A DNA stretch of 64,000 nt, taken from Ectobius pallidus (Eukaryota; Arthropoda; Insecta; Blattodea; Ectobiidae). Every line of letters begins with the position of its first letter. The stretch's first letter is position 1. The notes beneath the pieces are model-generated. The model had not been told where the DNA came from and did no database searches. It worked only from the letters and a program-made list of their open reading frames with translations. Of the stretch, positions 55,811-64,000 are shown piece after piece. The translations under genes and the position numbers were made by a program. The stretch is taken from contig CAXKWD010000006.1 in NCBI GenBank assembly GCA_964059195.1, positions 133,554,539 to 133,618,538 of the forward strand. The letters are read 5' to 3'.

Positions 55811-56605
55811 GCTTCGTTATACTGATTACTATTTGTAGATAATATTTATTTTCTAGAATTGAACAGTTTTCGGTAGCTGTCATCTTCTTGGAAAAGTGAG
55901 TTAGTTAGGAAGTGATCTCCATTTCATACGGCAATACAAATACAAATATTGGAGGGACGTAGCAAATAATCTTGCAAAACATGAACACGGAAAGATGCTG
56001 TCAACATCTGACATTTGTATATTTACCAGAGGATTTGTTTTCACACTTCTGAAGTAGGATCCCTAGGGTGTGACAAAACAATATCTCTGTGACACTTGCT
56101 ACATTTGTTTTTTTAGTTGTGAAGAAGCCTTCTCCCCTTGGACATGAATCTCTGCCTCCGATTCAACGGCTGCTTATGGGAAAGTATCTGAGTTCCCTAA
56201 AGTTGCCATGTAAACATACCATGTGGTTCCGAGGCGTCTATGAGCTAGGTTAAATTGATTAGCCCATATATTAATACCGTTGGGAGTCTTTTAAATATAT
56301 TTTCGTTCGTATTAGTAATCTTTAAAGAAAAGTTCAACAGTTTAACCGAAACTCTCATGTAAGTTATTTAACAACTAAAAGCAACTTCGAAAAATGTGTT
56401 CATTGTTATAGGAGCATTTTTGAGTAAGAGTATGATGTAAATTCACATTTTACCTTGATAATAATAAGAAAGAAAACCTTTCAAGTGATACAGCCTACAA
56501 GTGACAGAATGAATAATTAAAGCTATCAAGTGATAAAACCTAACCTTTAAGTGACAGAATTAATAAATAAAACTAATTTATAAATATGACAATAGTAACT
56601 AAAGT
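54903..56605. other. No recognisable gene; (TTA)n microsatellite
   Basis: (TTA)n at about 55757-55810. At 55198-55225 there is a GTCC/GTTC-rich run (CCGTCCGTCCGTCCTTCCG) followed by a moderately GC-rich stretch to about 55365, possibly the 5' end of another repeat, but I cannot name it. Confidence 0.5.
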
Positions 56606-56609
56606 AAAG

Positions 56610-56885
56610 TGTTCCCTCTACAGGCCAATGGAGGCCCTGAGGGTTCCAGGAAGTTGAGGTTCCCAGATTTTAGACATTCGGTACATGAAGGTGGTCAGGT
56701 TGTCAGCCTTACGCACCGGCCGCCTTTACCCCCAGGATCGATCCTGGTACTCATTTCTGTTAGAGGCTGAGTCGACCCCAGGGTCATATTGCCACCAGGA
56801 GGATTAGGCCAATTGAAAAATTCCAGCGACCTCACCGGGGATCGAACCCGTGACTTTCCAGTTTTTAGCGGCGTACGACGTACTT
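56610..56885 (-). mobile_element. tRNA-derived SINE
   Basis: On the minus strand a B box CACGGGTTCGATCCCCGG (about 56852-56835) is followed by GAGGTCGCTGGAATTTTTCA, then ATGAGTACCAGGATCGATCC, GGGGGTAAAGGCGGCCGGTG and CCCTCAGGGCCTCCATTGGC. That body order matches, from memory, a SINE core common in insect genomes. GC content stands well above its surroundings. No clear A box or target duplication seen, so the ends are approximate. Confidence 0.7.
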
Positions 56886-58380
56886 CAGGACAATAATAGT
56901 AACTATATAATATTGCCAGAGCCTAAGTGCCTGTGTGTGGGATTAAAGCTATGGTTGAATAAAATTTTGAGTAAACTAAGCATGGTACAATAAAATCAGC
57001 AATAGGATAGTCGTGTTTACGTTATGACTGAAATCAATCTCAAGTATATTCTGATAATTTAGCGCTGTTATGCAATCCCGACTCGTATACTTGTATTTAT
57101 TATAATTCGTCATTCTTGTAGAATAGTTTTAAATTATATGGAATTCTTCTTTAATGTATTTTTGGTAAAATAATGATCATGATTCTGGTATTGAACTCTA
57201 TGAGAACTGATCTAATTCATTCAACTACTTTCTGTCACACCTATGTACCTTTCTTTTTTTACCATACAGAATTAATCAAAGGAATTAATAATTTCTTCAA
57301 GATACAAAGTGCGACTGTTATGTATATCCTAAATGAACTTCATTTTACTAAGTTAAATATAACTTATTAGCTCATGCTTGTGTCTTTTAGATTTAGAAAT
57401 AGAGGAATTGTGAATATTTATTGTAGTTTGTTTCAACGAATATCTTTTAATATTAAGAATTATTTATTTACTTATTTCTTTTAAAATTATATCATTGAGA
57501 TCGTCCTTTCGGGTTCATTGATTGGAACTTTTTTCTGCATGTCATCGCATTGTGAGATTGCTTTTTGAAGTTGTGTACGGGGAAAAAATGGACAACTAGA
57601 CAAATAAATTCCTCTATAAATAAATAAAAAAAAGCAAATATGTTGCCCACATGATTTCCAAGAAAAATTAAAACTATTATACCACGAAAGTCAGCCAGCA
57701 GGAATCAAGAATCTTAGCCTAGAGCTTCTCAAGTAAAATTACACTATTATAAAGTTCGCTAGATAAGTCATGACATCGAAACCACATAGAAGACATAGAA
57801 AGAGAAACCAATTGAAAATTTGATGGGGTCTGATTGGATTGCGTTTGGTAATGCAAAACGTGATTCGGGTTTAGAAGAATGGGTGGCGGCAAAAGTCGTT
57901 AGGAATTACAGCACTATGTCTTCTGGAGAGAATGCCCAGGGAATTCGAGAGACTTATTGAGATTAATGATGTAGTTGGTTGTGGGTAAAGTCCGAAAACT
58001 GGTAACATGTTCACTTGGTTACTACCCAATTTTCCGTGACATGTTTGTTCAAGCTTCCATGAGTCTTTTCTCTTGAGGTTTATCTGTAAATTGTCTTGAT
58101 CAGTAGTAAAATACCCGCCTTGTTTTTCATGAGAACTTTCTTTTTTAATTTTAGTTTTGAAATTACACCACCTTATACCCTCAAGTATGTTGTGATAGAG
58201 GATATTTCCAAGGAGAATCTTACGCTGCCAGTATCATTACAATCTTGTTCATTTCTATCTGCATATAACCTGTATATTAATGGTTCAAGTATATATTACA
58301 CGAAATTACGACCATCTGTTTCTGTATGTCATGAACTGCTCAGCAGCCTGTCATATCATAACACACTTTTACCATATAGC
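56886..58380. other. No recognisable gene
   Basis: AT-rich. A long plus-strand open frame (58096-58503) is AT-driven and lacks motif, so it is not called. Confidence 0.5.
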
Positions 58381-58738
58381 TTAGCCTATGTACAAATTTG
58401 TCCATTTACACAGTTGGTTAAATTTTTTTTTATTAATTATGTTTTTTATTTAAAATATGTAAAAAAAATTTTTTATGTAGTCATAGTTTTATGTATTAAT
58501 TAAATAAAATGTGACCTCTTGATATTAAAAACTTAAAATGTATAGTTAACTTAGCCTATATACAAGTTTTTTCTATTTACATAATTGATTAAAATTTGCT
58601 AATTATAAGTTATTTGTTTAAAATATGTAAAAACTTTGCTATGTGGCCACAAATTAAAATGCATTAAATATTATAAAATGTGATCTCTTGATATTAAGAA
58701 TTGTTTATCTTCAAAACTTAAAATGTATATTTTAATAG
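58381..58738. repeat. Diverged tandem duplication, about 170-bp unit
   Basis: TTAGCCTATGTACAAATTTG at 58381 and TTAGCCTATATACAAGTTTT at 58551 start two units that share, in order, CATTTACAYARTTG, TTTAAAATATGTAAAAA, ATGTRGYCA, AAATGTGAYCTCTTGATATT and ACTTAAAATGTATA. The second unit has an extra TGTTTATCTTC-type stretch before its end. Function unknown. Confidence 0.8.
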
Positions 58739-58999
58739 TAATAATACTACTTGTCTATAAATTGTTCATATCACACTTTGTGATTTTTGTCTTAATAGGC
58801 CTACTGTCAAAGCAGGAAAATAGTGTTTATAAACTGCACTAAATATTTCAATTTGTTTTTGTTGTTATTAACGTTTATTACTCACTATCTTCTTTATTGT
58901 TTGTTGTCATTGATGGCACGTTGAATAGTGGTTTCCCTTTGCTGGTCTCTGAATTTGCTGATCGTTTTAATTATGTACGTCGTATCTTGACTGCGTTGT

Positions 59000-59227
59000 G
59001 TTTTCCTATTTTGTTTTTTGATATTGGCAGATGGTTTCTCCTGGAAGCCTCATAGAGAATGCATTTCGACCCGTTTTTCTAGGTCATCTTCAGCCCTAAT
59101 GAAATATATAACGAACACTAAGTAAAACTATTAAAAACCCCATTTCGTATTGTCACTATTATGTTCATCTTACCTTGCTGTGTGAGTACTGTCGCCTATG
59201 CTTGCTCGTGTTGTACTGACTGCTCGT
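59000..59227 (-). mobile_element. Penelope-like 3' region, distal part
   Basis: Continues on the minus strand from the 3' side of the Penelope endonuclease fragment after removal of the intervening hAT element (59228-60369). Contains GGGCTGAAGATGACCTAGAA then ACGGGTCGAAATGCATTC, with GACC/GGTC complementary around the loop, a structure resembling the motif beside Penelope termini elsewhere in this window. The outer boundary is uncertain. Confidence 0.5.
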
Positions 59228-59333
59228 CAGGGTTGCCAGATCAGAAACGTAAAACAGTCGTACCAACAACTGAAAATAGTCGTACTCTAGTTAAAATCGT
59301 CGTACACTTTGCGAATTGTCAAGATGATGATGC

Positions 59334-59393
<60 letters not shown>

Positions 59394-59398
59394 TAAAA

Positions 59399-59440
<42 letters not shown>

Positions 59441-60369
59441 TGATGATGATGATTGCCGAGTAAGGTACTCTGTACAGACATTTTTTCAAAAATGGTGGTA
59501 AAAATTTGCTTTTGTAAGTTCTATAACGTGCTACTGCTCCGCTCACGCATGCTGACTTTGTTGTTCACCGCTACTACTCAACTAACTGGTCTCTCGTAAC
59601 TGTATATACACATACCCATTGTTGTTGGTACTCTTTGTCATCGGCTACCTACAGATGTTGCAGGAAGAATTAAAATAATAATAAAATATTAATACATTAT
59701 AAACCATAAGAAACTAAAGATTTCCAAATATCTTTTAAAGAAAAGTATACAGCCACTTTTGATATGCACGTGTCAACATATTATACTATTAATAATAACA
59801 TAATTGGAATTTGTAAAAAGTTAATTACTGTAATAAGCACATTACATTATATTAATAATAACAATCATATGATTATTATGTTTGGTCAAAATAAAACAAA
59901 AACAATAAAACCAGTTGCTCTTTATCGGTATAATTTCTTTAGAGGTTTGGATTGCTTCGTTTTGCACACGTGCGGCTAAAATATAAAATATTTGGAGAAG
60001 AATAATGAGAGGAGTAGCAACAACAATACAACAATGCAACTTAAGCGAGGTGCGGGACCGGCCCGTGAAAGCCTGTAATATATAAATGGACTGAGTTTTA
60101 TATGGCTATTATAATATTGCCATTCATTTAGCGACATTTAGGCATATTCAAAATAAACTACGAAAAAACAAAAACTTCATGCTTATCCAAATTGAAAATT
60201 CTGCAGTAGGCCTATATGGCTAAGAAATAAACAGAAAATGGCAGTATAAAATGCTAACACTAAAAATAGTCGTATGAATAGGCATACGACACATGGTTGC
60301 GTCGTACGTCGTACAAATCTATGAAATAGTCGTATGTGTACGACTATAGTCGTACGTATGGCAACGCTG
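59228..60369. mobile_element. Non-autonomous hAT-type element, family 1, copy 2 (1142 bp)
   Basis: Begins CAGGGTTGCCAGATCAGAAA and ends TGGCAACGCTG, the family ends of 4670-5173 with one changed base. CTGCTCGT occurs at 59220-59227 and at 60370-60377, a perfect 8-bp target duplication. Subterminal GTCGTA/TACGAC motifs recur (59255-59305 and 60262-60355). The interior has a long (AAT)n region at about 59333-59452, inflating the length relative to copy 1, plus about 500 bp not in copy 1. No transposase recognised; frames of poly-isoleucine/asparagine are microsatellite artefacts. Confidence 0.92.
59333..59452. repeat. Compound (AAT)n microsatellite in the hAT element
   Basis: AAT units interrupted by AAAAATAAAAAT, then ATG units at 59438-59452. 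Corresponds to the (TAA)n at 4783 in the sister copy. Confidence 0.9.
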
Positions 60370-60386
60370 CTGCTCGTGTTTTGATG

Positions 60387-60780
60387 CGCCTATATATTAT
60401 GTGTGGGCGCGTTCAGTGTAAGTTCTAACAATGGGTTGTGTTGAATAATGTTATCATTAAGTACATTATTTTTGTGTTTGTAGATTTCTAAGGATTCGAG
60501 TGTGTCTAATCTATTTCCTTTCTTTTCTATATGTAGAATTTCCATAGTTTGTTCGATGGGTTTGCATTTGTGTTTTTCATCTAATAGGTGTTTAGCAAAT
60601 GCCGATTTTCTTCTTTCGTATTGGTAATCTGTAGTGTGTTCTTTAAACCTTTGTTTGAATTGTCTGCCTGTTTGGCCTATATATGCTTTGTTGCAATCGG
60701 TACATGTTATGAAGCTCATCGAACTAGGATATAAATATAACATAAAGGGATTTTTTCTACCTTGAAACCATAGCATTTAA
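60387..60780 (-). pseudogene. Penelope-like GIY-YIG endonuclease domain
   Basis: Open for 128 codons on the minus strand. SFITCTDCNKAYIGQTGRQF (residues 21-40) has the paired cysteines C25/C28 and the YIG of GIY-YIG nucleases, followed by RFKEH (43-47), FAKHLLDEKH and LDTLESLEIYKHKN. This is the C-terminal endonuclease of Penelope-like retroelements, which cuts target DNA. The GIY half reads SFI-TC, as in many Penelope proteins. The RT upstream is missing: the fragment starts near 60780 beside a 63-nt homopolymer. The frame ends at a natural stop (THNI), so the domain itself is intact, but the element is not. Confidence 0.85.
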
Positions 60781-60809
60781 AATTGCGTGCTATAATGGTT
60801 CGAAGTATA

Positions 60810-60810
<1 letters not shown>

Positions 60811-60873
<63 letters not shown>
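60811..60873. repeat. 63-nt A homopolymer
   Basis: Uninterrupted A-run about 30 bp from the truncated 5' side of the Penelope fragment. Exact length may be unreliable in assembly. Confidence 0.9.
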
Positions 60874-60875
<2 letters not shown>

Positions 60876-63505
60876 ATGGTAAATATTGCCGGAATACCAT
60901 AGCTATAAACAAGGTGTTGTAAACGATAATATAGTTACAAATTTTGACACAGACTGTACCTCAGTGCACTTGTCACAATCGTAAAATGAGGTGGAAGCCA
61001 GGTTTACAATGCGAAAATAAAGGAATATTGAGTTCTTTTGTACGAAAGGAGTTGTCTCCGCTGGGTGGTTTAAATGAAGGCAATGACTACTAAACAGGAT
61101 TGTCCCGTTTCACTTAACATTATGTTGAACTGAAGGTTAGAGGTGTAAAAGTATTTTCAGTCGTCAACGAGAAATCAGTTCAGTTGTTAAAATTTACGCG
61201 ATAACACTTGTACAGAAAAAATTTTCGTACAATGCAGGTTTTAAGTTAGAAGTGATTTACACTGATTCCATTGTATAAGGTTATAATTTGTTTTTGCAAA
61301 GAAGTATATTACTCCCTTTAATATTTTTTTGTTCATTTAGAATCGCATTAAATTTCTTTTCCTTTAAATTTCCATCCTACAATCAAGGTGCGTCTTATGG
61401 CCCGTAAAATACGGCAATTCTCGTTAGCACAATATTAAAATGTCGTTCCTGTTCAGAGATACCTGTTATGGAGAGCGACATGAAGTTCTAAACCTCTGTC
61501 TCAACGTTAATCCTCGTTCGCAAGTTGTTCTGGACTTTTAATTCTATTTTATAACAACATTAGCTCTAATATCCTTAATGAGCCACGGCAGGGAAAGTTA
61601 AGAGAATTCAAGGAAATGATGAACTTTTCTTCGTTCCTCTTCTTGTAACAAACTTTTTTGTTTGTTTGTGAAAGGCAGTTCCTCGCAGTTTGCTTCAGTA
61701 AGTACATTCCCTCTGAAGGAAAATGATCGTTCTCTATTGTCAAGGGGATGGCATTATAAGTATGTTTTAATCGATAGTATACAAAGTTCTTACTGGCATA
61801 ATACATATATGTACCGATAGGTATTGGAAGACAATGCCCAGAAATAATTTAGAATGGGTTTCTTAATGCGAGCAACAAATAAAACAATTATGTGTAACTG
61901 TTAGCCTCCACATGAAGTTTAGCCAGTGCCTCGATCCTTTAAAAGTTATAATTAATTTTGATATTTCTTCTACCTTTGTCAAAAAAGTCTCAACAAGATC
62001 TGCGTACTTTGATGTGATAGTAATATAACAAAGTTAAATCCAAATAAACATAAATGTATCATATTTTAAAAAAATTAACATAAAATAAATCATTCATAAA
62101 ATGTAGGCTATACGTATTTTAATAGGCTACTATAACAAAGTTTGATATATAAACTTCCTTACATGTTTATGTGAGAATGTTTGTGCAACATATTTTGCAC
62201 TGCTTATTTTTAATGGAATACCATTATATCTGGAATAGTCGATCAGGGTCATATTGTTAGTAAATTTGCGCTAAAAAAAAAGGCAGGCCAACCATTATTT
62301 GTAGAAAGTCAGGCACTAATTCTTGCATGACGAACAATACAGGCTGAGAATGAGATAAGTGAATACATACTCCTTGCATACTTTGCTTTTTAACACGGCC
62401 TTTTACTCTGTATCAGAATGTAAAGTGTAAGGAAAGTTATGTGAGTACATTTTAACAGATATCTTTTCGTCTGTGTACCCTTCAACGCGAAGCGTGGCAA
62501 CTACTTTCTCTTCAGTTTTACAATTACTTTAGGTCTTCATGAAGAAAATTTCACTTTTCGTGATTTTCTCGAAAACTTCTCTAACGATTTTGTTGAAATG
62601 TTCTACACGATTTGTATTATGTGCATTATGTAATGTATGGCAAATTATACAAAGAGCTAAAACATATTTTTGAAATAATTTCCCCTTGATTTACCTGAAG
62701 GGTAGTTATAAGCTACTCATTTCGTAAACAAACCCAAGTTTTAAGTCTTGTCTCACGAATAATGCAACTTTTAATGAGGCTCAGACTACTCAATGAGCAC
62801 CACTACAATAAGTTATAGCCGTTACTCACTGATGGAATGTGTTAAGAATAGAGGAAGTTATGTTAGTGTTTAACATATTTTCTATGAGGGGCTATAACTT
62901 AGATATATATTTATTTTAAAAACTCTGGGAGATGCATTTTTCAAACAGAAAGAAAGTAATTTTGTAGTTGAGCTGTAACTACACCGTATATCACGATCAT
63001 AAGATATCAAGTGCAACGCAAAGAATTGTGACGTTTCTCTTCCTTGTGTCTAGTTTCATATTTGTATCCGGTGTTTCATCTGATATGAGAGACTTTTATG
63101 TCTAGTTTAATCGAAAACAATATCAAGTCACAAGACCAGTCTCACAAAACTAAGTGACGTTTTCTAAGAAAATATTACATTCCCGTCTTATGACATCTAA
63201 GTGTATTACAAGACGACCACCTGCACAAGAGTTTTATTATTCGTCTTTTGGTTCTGGAGAGATTCGGTTGAATCAGTTTTTTTTTTTTTTTTTTTTTTAT
63301 CCAAGTTAATCCAAGGAAATCCTGGCTTATTTATTTAAAGTATAGTACTATAAAATGAAGAAATTCATGTTTATCAGAAAATGATTCCATGATTATCTCA
63401 ACATCTAACGTACGCTAGTATATTTTTTCATGTCGAAAACGTACTTTTGGCTCGGGAACCTTTTCTAAATTATAGGGCAATGTTCCCGTTACTGTAATTA
63501 AACTT
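60874..63505. other. No recognisable gene; single transposon-end-like motif
   Basis: AAGGTGCGTCTTATGGCCCG followed by TAAAATACGG (about 61386-61415) resembles a terminal sequence of a DNA transposon family (GGTGCGTCTTAT...AAAATACGG), but no inverse partner was found nearby. A T22 run is at 63277-63298. Minus-strand frame 61549-61806 lacks motif. Confidence 0.45.
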
Positions 63506-63507
63506 AA

Positions 63508-63575
63508 CTTGGTGGCACTACATCCTATAGTGAGAAGGCCTATCCATCCAACCGCACGCTACCACATTGTACAAA
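63508..63575. mobile_element. Decayed SINE fragment
   Basis: GGTGGCACTACATCCTATAG followed by CCATCCAACCGCACGCTACC resembles the start of the SINE fragment at 7990 (GGCGCTACATCCCTGAAGG, CCACCCGACCGCTGCG). Short and diverged. Confidence 0.4.
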
Positions 63576-63746
63576 ATAAGTTGACAAGTTGACGCTTATA
63601 TAACGGGATGCTTAGGGCCTGCTTGAAGGAAATGACAAGGTAATTCAGGGAGTGATGGCGCATATTTTGCGTTTGTTATTACTGTATCCTTCTAAATTCT
63701 TTAATTTAGCTGAAAACTTAGGGGCTGAAAATTCATTTGTCTAATT

Positions 63747-63856
63747 CACAAAACTCATAACAAATGCTCGAAATGTCCTCCTCTTGCTCTTCGACGAGTG
63801 CATGCATGTCTAGAAGGAAGAGGAGGACATTTCGAGCATTTGTTATGAGTTTTGTG
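63747..63856 (+). repeat. Perfect 39-bp inverted repeat built on a mariner transposase C-terminus
   Basis: 63747-63785 and 63818-63856 are exact inverse complements around a 32-bp spacer. On the plus strand the spacer and right arm read ALRRVHACLEGRGGHFEHLL and a stop (63786 onward), the typical C-terminus of Tc1/mariner-like transposases. On the minus strand the left arm gives the same RGGHFEHLL and stop. So the last codons of a transposase were duplicated in inverted orientation. Downstream plus-strand DNA to the window end is presumably its 3' UTR and terminus. Confidence 0.8.
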
Positions 63857-64000
63857 TGTTGACGTGTTATGAGTGTACCAATGTGTTGGACAGTTCCTAA
63901 CGAGAAAACAAGGATTATGGGACATATGTTCATGTGAACTTTTTTCCTTCTTTTGGTGTAAGGAACCCATGCCCGAAGTTTGTGAAAGTATTTTTGAAAC

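Noticed and set aside
58096..58503. 135-codon plus-strand open frame
   Set aside because: AT-driven composition, overlaps a tandem duplication, no recognisable domain.
59161..59546. Open frames of poly-asparagine, poly-isoleucine and poly-tyrosine on both strands
   Set aside because: Translations of an AAT microsatellite within a hAT element.
61386..61415. Transposon-end-like GGTGCGTCTTAT sequence
   Set aside because: No inverted partner or target duplication found within several kilobases, so no element can be delimited.

Overview
This window is AT-rich DNA from an animal genome, most likely an insect. No complete host gene is recognisable. Almost everything identifiable is a transposable element or its debris. 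The palindromic hexamer AGGCCT, usually inside TAGGCCTA-like octamers, recurs throughout. Together with the LINE 3' ends that encode a GRPRRRWEDN-type tail, it reminds me of cockroach/termite (Blattodea) repeat DNA; that assignment is memory-based inference.

The centrepiece is a complete Ty3/gypsy LTR retrotransposon on the minus strand (10130-21436, target duplication ATGG at 10126-10129 and 21437-21440). Its LTRs are about 3.07 kb and nearly identical; the only difference I saw is one extra A in a homopolymer. They flank a single intact 1513-codon Gag-Pol frame (13320-17861) with two CCHC knuckles, protease, reverse transcriptase, RNase H and integrase, all with their key residues. It is the only intact mobile-element coding frame in the window, so the insertion looks young. 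Its 5' leader carries several degenerate copies of the primer-binding-site region.

Left of it (1-10125) are a head-to-tail Helitron-like array (1-1726) with a LINE fragment nested in one unit, an R2-like LINE 3' end with zinc finger and restriction-like endonuclease (3656-4440), a non-autonomous hAT element (4670-5173), a dispersed unclassified repeat (6917-7440), a SINE fragment, and a snap-back element (8510-9175) that is an inverted dimer of the 3' half of a mariner transposon.

Right of it (21441-42420) are a LINE tail, two oppositely oriented copies of one pogo-like element (22400-23164 and 31648-32447), a mariner C-terminus, hAT elements (23800-24463 and 37153-37904), a 62-bp tandem duplication, tRNA-derived SINEs (27740-28113 and about 33150-33590), a deleted mariner copy (34164-34871), a Penelope-like reverse transcriptase fragment (34880-35720), a second Helitron-like terminus near 37030, and a cluster of LINE fragments (39025-42420), one carrying a 135-bp nested insertion.

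The last third (42421-64000) is sparser. It holds a GC-richer cluster of nested palindromes (45090-45375), a 244-bp mariner-type MITE (46723-46966), LINE/SINE debris, a decayed hAT element (50357-51010), a Penelope GIY-YIG endonuclease fragment (60387-60780) interrupted in its 3' region by a 1142-bp hAT element (59228-60369), and a perfect 39-bp inverted repeat built on a mariner transposase C-terminus (63747-63856). The genes do not form a pathway; what they record is successive, often nested, transposition by at least six element classes.
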